Assembly: GCA_035517415.1 (NCBI GenBank)
Contig: DATIYW010000164.1
Coordinates: 1-19,313, forward strand
Direction of reading: 5' to 3'
DNA: 19,313 nt
From: DATIYW01 sp035517415
GTDB lineage: Bacteria > Acidobacteriota > Thermoanaerobaculia > Thermoanaerobaculales > Thermoanaerobaculaceae
The position numbers were made by a program, and so were the translations under genes. The number at the start of each line of letters is the position of its first letter. The first letter of the stretch is position 1. This document shows positions 7,215-14,604 of this stretch, piece after piece. A model generated the notes under the pieces. That model saw nothing but the letters and a program-made list of their open reading frames with translations, had not been told where the DNA came from and searched no databases.

Positions 7215-7908
7215 GCAGCCCTCGCAGGTCCCGCACCCGCAGGTAGCCGTTGGCGAACACGCCGGCGCGGTCGAGCAGCACCGCGCGCATGCCGGCGCTC
7301 TCCGCGCCGCGGTAGTCGTCGAGCGGCGAGTCGCCGACGTGCACGCACTGCGCCGGCGCCACGCCGAGGCGGGAGGCGGCGCGGGCGAAGATCGCCGGAC
7401 CCGGCTTCTCCACCCGCTCGATGCCGGAGACCAGCAGCGCGGCGAAGTGGCGCCGGAGGTCGAGCCGCTCGAGCAGGTCGGGCAGGCGCGCGTCCCAGTT
7501 CGACACCACCGCCAGCGCGAGGCCGCGCGCCGCCAGTGCGGGCAGCACCTCGCCGACCTCGGGGAAGACGTGCCACAGCGCCGGGTCGGCGAACGCCTCG
7601 AACAGCTCGTCGAGCACCGGCTCCCATGGCGCCGGGTGGCCGAGGCGCGCGAGCACGCGGCGGAGGAACTCGCCCCACCATTCGCGCTCGCCGCCCTTGA
7701 GGTGGCTGTAGCGGTCGAGCCCTCGGGGGTGGAGTTGGGTCAACTCGCTCCACACCGCCGCGAACACCGGGGCGACGTCCTCCGCGCGCGCCGGCGCGCC
7801 CCAGCGCGAGAGCACGCGGGCGTACACCTCGGGCGCGGTCGGGCGCGACTCGATCAGCGTCCCGCCGACGTCGAACAGCACCGCGCGCGGGGAATCGCCC
7901 TGGATCAC
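7198..7908 (-). CDS. HAD superfamily hydrolase (subfamily IA-like)
   Basis: A 236-residue haloacid dehalogenase-type hydrolase, probably a phosphatase acting on a small phosphometabolite. Motif I is AVLFDVGGTLIES with nucleophile Asp13; motif II is the Ser of LAVVSNWDARL; motif III is the Lys of RVEKPGPAIFARA; motif IV is HVGDSPLDDYRGA. The helical cap lies between motifs I and II. The residue two after the nucleophile, normally the general acid Asp in phosphatases, is Gly15 (DVGGT instead of DxDGT). This variant occurs in several HAD subgroups and may mean altered chemistry. GTG 7908 is chosen because motif I follows and GGAGG lies 8 nt before it. It is the first gene of a unit with manC (17-bp overlap), so a role in sugar-phosphate metabolism is possible. 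Confidence 0.88.
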   Translation of the reverse strand: MIQGDSPRAVLFDVGGTLIESRPTAPEVYARVLSRWGAPARAEDVAPVFAAVWSELTQLHPRGLDRYSHLKGGEREWWGEFLRRVLARLGHPAPWEPVLDELFEAFADPALWHVFPEVGEVLPALAARGLALAVVSNWDARLPDLLERLDLRRHFAALLVSGIERVEKPGPAIFARAASRLGVAPAQCVHVGDSPLDDYRGAESAGMRAVLLDRAGVFANGYLRVRDLRGLHDILG

Positions 7909-7940
7909 CGCAGGTTGCCTCCGTCAACGGCCTGACGCGC

Positions 7941-7947
7941 TATTCTA
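7941..7947. promoter_or_regulatory. Face-to-face -10 elements between the HAD and yggX-like genes
   Basis: TATTCTA reads as TAGAAT on the minus strand (7947-7942, 5 of 6 to consensus), placing a start about 27 nt before the HAD GTG. On the plus strand it reads TATTCT (4 of 6), about 35 nt before the yggX-like ATG. Both genes have a good Shine-Dalgarno downstream (GGAGG at 7966-7970 for plus; GGAGG 8 nt before the HAD GTG). No clear -35 is seen on either side. Polymerase could occupy only one direction at a time. Confidence 0.4.
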
Positions 7948-7980
7948 CGCGCGACGGATCGCTCCGGAGGTTTGGTGCCC

Positions 7981-8217
7981 ATGACATGTTCGCGCTGCGG
8001 GCAGACGACCGAGCCGATGCCCCAACCGCCGTTCCCCACCCCGCTCGGCGAGGAGATCCATCGCCACGTGTGCCGGGCATGCTGGCAGGAGTGGCTGCGC
8101 ACGCAGGTGATGCTGATCAACGAGTACCGCCTCAACCTCGTCGACCCGCAGGCGCGCCGCCTGCTCGAGGAGCAGATGCGGGCGTTCCTCAAGCTGCCCG
8201 CCGCCGGGGGCGCATGA
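7981..8217 (+). CDS. yggX: YggX-like Fe(2+)-trafficking protein with two CxxC knuckles
   Basis: A 78-residue protein whose second half matches the YggX (Iron_traffic) family: FPTPLGEEIHRHVCRACWQEW, then QVMLINEYRLNLVDPQARRLLEEQM, the counterpart of E. coli YggX's QTMLINEKKLNMM block. YggX protects Fe-S clusters from oxidation and affects iron handling. Unlike E. coli YggX, which has one conserved Cys, this one has Cys3 and Cys6 (CSRC) and Cys31 and Cys34 (CRAC), giving a possible four-Cys zinc or iron site. ATG 7981 is chosen because GGAGG ends 10 nt before it; in-frame TTG 7972 and GTG 7975 are too close to that site. It shares an ATGA overlap with the glycerate kinase gene downstream. Family assignment is good; the metal site is inference. 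Confidence 0.85.
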   Translation: MTCSRCGQTTEPMPQPPFPTPLGEEIHRHVCRACWQEWLRTQVMLINEYRLNLVDPQARRLLEEQMRAFLKLPAAGGA

Positions 8218-9575
8218 CGCCGCTCGCCGACCTGGCGCGGGCGATGTTCGCCGCCGCGGTCGGCGCGGTCCAGCCCGCGGCGCTGGTCCGCCGGATCGGC
8301 TTCATCCCCGCCGGCATCGAGTACGGCGGCGAGCCGCTCGCTCCGAGCGGCCGCTTGGTCCTGGTCGCGATCGGCAAGGCCTCGCCCGGACTCGCCGCGG
8401 CGTTCCTCGCGCGCACTCAGCGCCGGCCCGACCTCACCTTCGTCCTCGCCCCGTACGGCGTGCCGACGCCGGCGGAGCTGCGCGCGCACACCCGCTTCGC
8501 CAGCCACCCGGTGCCCGACGCGAGCGGCGGCGCCGCGACCCGCGAGCTGCTCGCCCTGCTCGGCGGGCTCGAGCCGAGCGACGGCGTCGTCCTGCTCCTC
8601 TCCGGCGGCGGCTCGGCGCTGCTCGCCCAGCCGCTGGTCGGGCTCTCGCTCGACGACCTCGGCGCGCTCACCCGCGCGGTGCTCGCAGCCGGCGCGCCGA
8701 TTCAGGAGCTCAACGCCGTGCGCAAGCACCTGCTCGCCGCGGCGGGCGGGCGGATGGCGCTGCGCTGCGCCGCGCCGATCGTCACGCTCGCGCTCTCCGA
8801 CGTGCCGGGCGACGACCTCGCGACGATCGCCTCGGGCCCGACCGTCGCCGACCCGACCACCTTCGCCGACGCGCTCGACGTGCTCGAGCGCCACGGCTTG
8901 AGCGGCTCGTTCCCGCAGGTGGTCGCGCTGCTCGACGCGGGCCGCCGCGGCGAGCACGAGGAGACCGCCAAGCCCGGCGACCCGCGGCTGGCGCGCTCGC
9001 GCGCCTACGTCGTCGCGAGCAGCCGCGAGGCGCTCGACGCGGCCGCCGCGGTTGCGGCCGAGGCCGGAGCACGCGCGGTGCAGCTCGGCCGCACCGTGCG
9101 GGGCGAGGCGCGCGAGGTCGGCGCCGCGCTCGCCGCGCTGGCGCGCGCGCTCGCGCCCGGCGAGCCGATCGCGCTGCTCGCCGCGGGCGAGACCACGGTC
9201 ACGGTGCGCGGCCGCGGCTGCGGCGGGCGCAACCTCGAGGTCGCCCTCGCCGCCGCGCTCGGCCTCGCCGACGTCCCGGAGCGCTGCGTGCTCGCCGGCG
9301 GGACCGACGGCGTCGACGGCCTCTCCCCCGCCGCCGGCGCGGTGGTGGACGGCGGCACGGTCGCGCGCGGGACGGCGGCGAGGGAGCGCGACGCGCTCGC
9401 GGCGCTCGACGACAACGACGCCTGGGGCTACTTCCACGGCGCGCCCGAGGCCATCGTCACCGGCCCCACTGGCACCAACGTCGCGGACCTGATGTTCGTG
9501 CTCGCCGCGGGCTCGCCGCCGCGCTTCCTCGCCGCCGAGGGGCGGCTGGGGCGGCCACTGCCCGCCGGGCCCTGA
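8214..9575 (+). CDS. gckA: Glycerate 2-kinase, MOFRL (type II) family
   Basis: The enzyme phosphorylates D-glycerate to 2-phosphoglycerate with ATP, feeding glyoxylate, serine or sugar-acid breakdown into lower glycolysis. The 453-residue protein has the two-domain layout of the GckA/TtuD family. The N-terminal DUF4147 domain carries LVAIGKAS with Lys55, a residue essential in characterised relatives, HPVPDASG, and VLLLSGGGSALL around residues 124-135. The C-terminal MOFRL domain carries LLAAGETTVTVRGRGCGGRN and LAGGTDGVDGLSPAAGAVVD. These motifs and the length are standard and nothing appears truncated. Its ATG overlaps the yggX-like stop codon (ATGA), which points to translational coupling. 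Partner genes for glyoxylate or tartrate metabolism are not seen next to it. The symbol follows methylotroph usage. Confidence 0.93.
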   Translation: MTPLADLARAMFAAAVGAVQPAALVRRIGFIPAGIEYGGEPLAPSGRLVLVAIGKASPGLAAAFLARTQRRPDLTFVLAPYGVPTPAELRAHTRFASHPVPDASGGAATRELLALLGGLEPSDGVVLLLSGGGSALLAQPLVGLSLDDLGALTRAVLAAGAPIQELNAVRKHLLAAAGGRMALRCAAPIVTLALSDVPGDDLATIASGPTVADPTTFADALDVLERHGLSGSFPQVVALLDAGRRGEHEETAKPGDPRLARSRAYVVASSREALDAAAAVAAEAGARAVQLGRTVRGEAREVGAALAALARALAPGEPIALLAAGETTVTVRGRGCGGRNLEVALAAALGLADVPERCVLAGGTDGVDGLSPAAGAVVDGGTVARGTAARERDALAALDDNDAWGYFHGAPEAIVTGPTGTNVADLMFVLAAGSPPRFLAAEGRLGRPLPAGP

Positions 9576-9589
9576 GCCGCGCCGTCCGC

Positions 9590-9595
9590 TACACT
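9590..9595 (+). promoter_or_regulatory. -10 box of the DUF3891 gene (probable leaderless start)
   Basis: TACACT lies 7 nt before the ATG at 9603, in the 27-bp gap after the glycerate kinase gene. No Shine-Dalgarno is present between it and the ATG. The hexamer is identical to the one before the yfhO-like gene, and the spacing differs by one base. No -35 is recognisable. Confidence 0.5.
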
Positions 9596-9602
9596 TCCGC
9601 CG

Positions 9603-10373
9603 ATGATTCTCCACCCCGTCGAACGCGGCATGGTGGCGATCCCGCAGTCGGCTCATGCGTTCCTCGCCTACCAGGTCGCCGACCACTGGGGCAACCGGAC
9701 CACCCCGCGCCCGTCGCCGCGCGCCGAGGTGCTCGCCGGTGTGATGCTCCACGACATCGGCTGGGACGGCCGTGAGGACCCGCCGCGCCTCGGGCCGAGC
9801 GGCCTGCCGATCGCGTTCGACACCCTTCCGGAGGCGGAGCGCGAGGCGCTCTGGACCGCCGCGGTCGAGCGTGCCGCGTTGCGCGGGCGCTACGTCGCCT
9901 ACCTCGTCTCGCACCACGTCTCGATGCTCGCCACGCTCCACGCCCGCCAGGGTCACCCCGAGTTCCTCTCGCGCGAGGAGGCGCGGCGGGCGCGGCTGCG
10001 CGCCGAGCTCGCCGCCGACACGCGCTACGCCGCGGCGTTCCGCGGCCGCAACGACGAGGTCAATCGGGCGGTGGTGCGCCTGGCGGACGAGATCGGCGTG
10101 CAGCTCTCGCGCGGCGGCGGGGGCCGCCTCGCGCTCCACGCGCTGCCGCAGCGCGAGGGCGCGGTCACGGGATGGCTCGAGGCGGTCGGCGCGCGCGTCT
10201 ACCGGCTGCGCCCCTGGCCGCTGATCGGGCGGCGGCTCGACCTCCACGCCGAGGGGCGGCTGCTTGCCGGCGCCAGGTTCGCGGACGAGACCGAGCTGCG
10301 CGCGGCCTGGGCGGCGGCGCCGCAGGTCCGGCTCTCCTGGACGCTGCTCGCGCCGGGCACCGCGCGCGATTGA
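9603..10373 (+). CDS. DUF3891 family protein
   Basis: A 256-residue soluble protein that resembles the uncharacterised DUF3891 family. The N-terminus has IPQSAHAFLAYQVADHWG, followed by AGVMLHDIGWDGREDPP and later YVAYLVSHHVSMLATLHAR. The spaced His/Asp elements (HAFLA, LHDIGW, SHH) recall the metal-binding pattern of HD-type helical phosphohydrolases, so a metal-dependent hydrolase is a reasonable guess, not a demonstrated function. A highly charged helical segment (LSREEARRARLRAELAAD) follows, and the C-terminal third is beta-like with YRLRPWPLIGRRLDLHAEGR. No signal peptide or membrane segment is seen. ATG 9603 is chosen because a -10 box lies just upstream and family similarity begins at residue 1. 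Its stop codon lies inside the -35 box of the tRNA promoter. Confidence 0.75.
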   Translation: MILHPVERGMVAIPQSAHAFLAYQVADHWGNRTTPRPSPRAEVLAGVMLHDIGWDGREDPPRLGPSGLPIAFDTLPEAEREALWTAAVERAALRGRYVAYLVSHHVSMLATLHARQGHPEFLSREEARRARLRAELAADTRYAAAFRGRNDEVNRAVVRLADEIGVQLSRGGGGRLALHALPQREGAVTGWLEAVGARVYRLRPWPLIGRRLDLHAEGRLLAGARFADETELRAAWAAAPQVRLSWTLLAPGTARD

Positions 10374-10398
10374 CAGCCCAGCCCCGTCAGTGTATTAA
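10370..10398 (+). promoter_or_regulatory. Near-consensus sigma70 promoter of tRNA-Asn
   Basis: TTGACA (10370-10375, perfect) and TATTAA (10393-10398, 4 of 6 to TATAAT) are separated by exactly 17 bp. This is the strongest promoter seen in the window. Transcription would start near 10405, leaving a short 5' leader before the tRNA at 10432. The TGA stop of the DUF3891 gene (10371-10373) is part of the -35 box. Confidence 0.85.
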
Positions 10399-10431
10399 GG
10401 TTGCCCCCGCTGCCGGGGGACGAGTGCGCGC

Positions 10432-10506
10432 TCCGCAGTAGCTCAATGGTAGAGCATCCGGCTGTTAACCGGAGGGTTGGGGGTTCGAGCCCCTCCTGCG
10501 GAGCCA
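10432..10506 (+). tRNA. trnN: tRNA-Asn (anticodon GUU), CCA encoded
   Basis: All arms fold: acceptor TCCGCAG with CTGCGGA, D arm GCTC/GAGC, anticodon stem TCCGG/CCGGA around loop CTGTTAA with anticodon GTT at 10464-10466, a 5-nt variable region, and a T arm with loop TTCGAGC (one G-T pair in the stem). The discriminator is G10503 and the CCA end (10504-10506) is encoded. It decodes Asn codons AAC/AAU. It stands alone, with no other tRNA nearby. Confidence 0.98.
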
Positions 10507-10792
10507 GTCCACGCGATCCAGCCCGACGCGGCCCGGCGCTCACACCGGTTTCACCCGGACCCCCGAAATGCAGGCCCGTCGCCGACGTGCAGGCGCGCCT
10601 CGCCGGTTCGGCGCCTGCGAACCGTGAACAATTGTCCACCCGAAGCGTATCCTCTGCGATGATCCCGGTTCGTCCGAACGCCGACGATGGCCGTGCCGGC
10701 GGCGCCGCCGCCGGTGCGGGATCCGCGGGCGCCGCGTGCGGGGCGCCCTGCGGGGTGCGAGGCGCGAACGCCGGACGGGGAGGAGAGTGACG
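10507..10792 (+). other. Intergenic region between tRNA-Asn and the efflux operon
   Basis: This 286-bp gap holds no credible gene. Two alternative stem-loops share bases: GCAGGCGC (10589-10596) pairs perfectly with GCGCCTGC (10611-10618), while GGTTCG (10605-10610) pairs perfectly with CGAACC (10618-10623). Only one can form at a time. They may end or process the tRNA transcript; no T-run follows, so a standard intrinsic terminator is not supported. A candidate promoter for the efflux operon follows directly (10625-10653), and a strong Shine-Dalgarno (GGGGAGGAG, ending at 10785) precedes the adaptor start. Confidence 0.5.
10625..10653 (+). promoter_or_regulatory. Candidate promoter of the adaptor-permease operon
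   Basis: TGAACA (10625-10630, 4 of 6 to TTGACA) and TATCCT (10648-10653, 4 of 6 to TATAAT) are separated by 17 bp. They lie in a locally AT-richer patch. Transcription would start near 10660, giving a leader of about 130 nt before the adaptor ATG. Confidence 0.5.
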
Positions 10793-12055
10793 ATGCGGCG
10801 GCGCGTATGGCTCGTGCTCGGCGGGGCGGCGGTGGTGGTGGTCGGGGGCGGGGCGTTCCTCAACTACCAGAAGAAGCACGCCCCGACCGAGGTCTCGGTC
10901 GCCAAGGTGACGCTCGAGGACGTGGTCGCGAAGGTGACCGCCAACGGCAAGATCCAGGCGGAGAAGAAGGTCGACATGGCGGCGCTGGTCATGGGCCAGA
11001 TCGTCAACCTGGCGGTGCGCGAGGGCGACCCGGTCAAGTCCGGCGACTTCCTCCTGCAGATCGACAAGACCCACGCGGCGGCCGAGGCGGCGGGCTCGGC
11101 GGCGGCGCTCTCCGCCAGCCAGAGCCAGCTCGACTCCGCCCGCGCCGCGCTCGAGCAGGCGCAGGGCGACTTCGCTCGCGCCGACGAGAACTTCCGCTCC
11201 GGCATCATCCCGGCGGCCGACTACCAGCACGCCGAGGCGGCGCTCCACACCGCGCGCGCGGCGTACCAGACCGCACAGCACCAGATCGAGCAGAGCCGGG
11301 CGGTGCTCAACGCGTCGCGCGACGACCTCTCCAAGACCACCGTCCGCTCGCCGATCGACGGCATCATCACCGCGCTGCGCATCAAGGCCGGAGAGGTGAC
11401 GGTGGTGGGGACGATGAACAACCCCGGCACCCAGCTGATGACCATCTCGGACATGTCGACGGTGCAAGCGGTGCTGATGGTGGACGAGACCGACACGCCG
11501 GCGATCGCGCTCGGGCAGAAGGCGGTCCTGACGCTCGATTCCTACCCCGACCGCCGCTTCGACGGGGTCGCGACCGAGATCGGCAGCTCGCCGATCGCCA
11601 AGGACGACGTCGAGCTAGCCGGCCTGACCACCACCTCCGACGCGATCAACTTCAAGGTCCGGGTCAAGCTGCTCGACCCGCCGCCGAGCATCCGCCCGGG
11701 GTTCTCGGTGACCGCCGACATCATCACCGGCACCCGCTCGAAGGTGCCGGCCGTCCCGCTCGCCGCCGTCGTCGTGCGCGACTCGCCGAAGGGCGAGAAG
11801 GACGCCACGGGGCGGGTCAAGACCGAGCAGGGCGTCTACACGGTGGTCGGCGGCAAGGCGCGGTTCGTGCAGGTCACCACCGGCCTCTCCGGCGAGCTCC
11901 AGGTCGAGGTCACTGACGGCCTCAAAGCCGGTGTCGAGGTGGTCAGCGGCCCGTTCAAGACGCTGCGCACGATCAAGGACGGCGACCGCGTCAAGGCGAT
12001 GAGCGAGGAGCGGCGCAAGGCGATGGAGGCCGCCGACGCGGCGACCTCGTCGTAA
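10793..12055 (+). CDS. Periplasmic adaptor (MacA/HlyD-type membrane fusion protein)
   Basis: The 420-residue adaptor should link an inner-membrane ABC permease to an outer-membrane channel. An N-terminal signal anchor (about residues 5-23) is followed by the first lipoyl half (GQIVNLAVREGDPVKSGDFLLQID, about 67-90 - MacA-like). Next come a long alanine-rich coiled-coil hairpin (about 92-180) and the second lipoyl half (TTVRSPIDGIITALRIKAG). Beta-barrel and membrane-proximal domains complete the usual order. ATG 10793 is chosen because AGGAG lies 7 nt upstream; an in-frame GTG at 10736 would add 19 Arg-rich residues in front of the anchor and has no such site. It starts a three-gene operon, with only 3 nt between its stop codon and the first permease. 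Substrate is unknown: MacAB-type systems export macrolides, peptides or lipids. Confidence 0.92.
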   Translation: MRRRVWLVLGGAAVVVVGGGAFLNYQKKHAPTEVSVAKVTLEDVVAKVTANGKIQAEKKVDMAALVMGQIVNLAVREGDPVKSGDFLLQIDKTHAAAEAAGSAAALSASQSQLDSARAALEQAQGDFARADENFRSGIIPAADYQHAEAALHTARAAYQTAQHQIEQSRAVLNASRDDLSKTTVRSPIDGIITALRIKAGEVTVVGTMNNPGTQLMTISDMSTVQAVLMVDETDTPAIALGQKAVLTLDSYPDRRFDGVATEIGSSPIAKDDVELAGLTTTSDAINFKVRVKLLDPPPSIRPGFSVTADIITGTRSKVPAVPLAAVVVRDSPKGEKDATGRVKTEQGVYTVVGGKARFVQVTTGLSGELQVEVTDGLKAGVEVVSGPFKTLRTIKDGDRVKAMSEERRKAMEAADAATSS

Positions 12056-12058
12056 GCG

Positions 12059-13265
12059 ATGGGCCCCGGCGAACTCCTCCGCACCGCTCTCGCCGCCCTC
12101 AAGCGCCACAAGCTGCGCTCCGGCTTGACGCTGCTCGGCGTCGTCATCGGCGTGATGACGGTGGTCGCGGTGGTGTCGATTATCGCCGGCCTCAACACCT
12201 ACGTCGCCACCAAGCTGACCAACCTCAACCCCGACGTGCTGGTGTTCACGAAGTACGGCATCATCAGGAGCCGCGCCGAGTTCATCGCCGCCACGCGGCG
12301 CAAGGCGCTGACCATGCGCGAGACCCGGCTGGTGGCGCAGGAATGCCGCAGCTGCGCCGCGGTCGGGGCGCAGTCGGGCCAGATCGCCACCGTGCACGCC
12401 GGCAACCGCAAGTTGGCCGGCGTCCAGATCACCGGCTACACCGCGAACGTCGACTCGATGCTCAACCTCGACATCGCCGCGGGGCGCTTCTTCAGCTCGA
12501 CCGAGGAGCAGCACGCCGCGGCGGTGGCGGTGATCGGCGCGGACCTCAAGGACCAGCTCTTCCCCACCCTCGATCCGATCGGCCGGACGATCCTGGTGCG
12601 CGGCTACCCGCTGCGCGTGATCGGCCTGCAGACCCGCCTCGGCCAGTTCCTCGGCCAGGCGCGGGACAGCGTCGTGTTCATGCCGATCACCGTGCTCCAG
12701 AAGGTGCTGACGAGCGACGACAGCGTCGCGATCATGGTCCGGCCCGCCGGCGGCATGGCGGCGGTCGACGCCACCCAGGACGAGGTGCGCAGCATCCTGC
12801 GCGCGGTGCGCAAGACCAGCTTCAGGAACGCGGACCCGTTCGGCATCGTCGGCTCGGAGGCGATCAAGAGCCTGTGGGCCTCGATCAGCCAGGGCGCGTT
12901 CGCCGTCATGATCCTGGTCTCGGGCATCTCCCTGGTGGTCGGCGCGATCGTGATCGCCAACATCATGTTCGTGTCGGTAGTCGAGCGCACCCGCGAGATC
13001 GGCCTGCGCAAGGCGCTCGGCGCGCGCTCGCGCGACATCCGCTGGCAGTTCCTGCTCGAGTCGGCGCTGCTCGCCGCGGCCGGCGGCGTGGTCGGGGTGG
13101 CGGCGGGTGCGCTGGTGGCGGTGGCGGTCAACGTCTACTTCCCGGCCGAGGTCAAGCTCCAGTTCGTCGTGCTCGGGCTGGCGGTGGCCACCATCACCGG
13201 GCTGCTCGCGGGCCTCGCCCCGGCGGCCGCGGCCGCGCGCAAGATGCCGATCGAGGCGCTGCGCT

Positions 13266-13273
<8 letters not shown>
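12059..13273 (+). CDS. MacB/FtsX-type ABC transporter permease (first copy)
   Basis: A 404-residue permease of the MacB/LolC type VII ABC family, which works by mechanotransmission rather than transport through the membrane. TM1 is at about residues 23-43 (GLTLLGVVIGVMTVVAVVSI). The periplasmic core domain fills about 44-275, and three C-terminal TM helices form the FtsX domain with IMFVSVVERTREIGLRKALG between TM2 and TM3. The end PIEALRYE is typical of the family. The periplasmic domain carries Cys96 and Cys99 (QECRSC), which the second copy lacks. No ATPase domain is fused, and no ATPase gene is adjacent, unlike MacB itself. It follows the adaptor by 3 nt and overlaps the next gene by 8 nt. 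Confidence 0.93.
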
Positions 13274-14552
<1,279 letters not shown>

Positions 14553-14582
14553 CCACGGCGGCCGGCGCCGCGACGCTCGCGC

Positions 14583-14598
14583 GCTCCGTGTCCGGAGC
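14583..14598. terminator. Possible bidirectional hairpin between convergent genes
   Basis: GCTCCG (14583-14588) and CGGAGC (14593-14598) form a perfect 6-bp stem with a TGTC loop in the 52-bp gap between the end of the second permease gene and the end of the propeller gene. The position suits termination from both sides. It lacks T-runs, so it is weak as an intrinsic terminator. Confidence 0.35.
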
Positions 14599-14604
14599 CG
14601 AGGG

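Noticed and set aside
7905..10247. 780-residue minus-strand open frame spanning yggX, gckA and the DUF3891 gene
   Set aside because: It crosses three well-supported genes, has no family motif, and its composition is typical of a shadow frame.
10736..10792. 19-residue upstream extension of the adaptor from GTG 10736
   Set aside because: A strong Shine-Dalgarno precedes ATG 10793, and the extension would put Arg-rich residues before the signal anchor.
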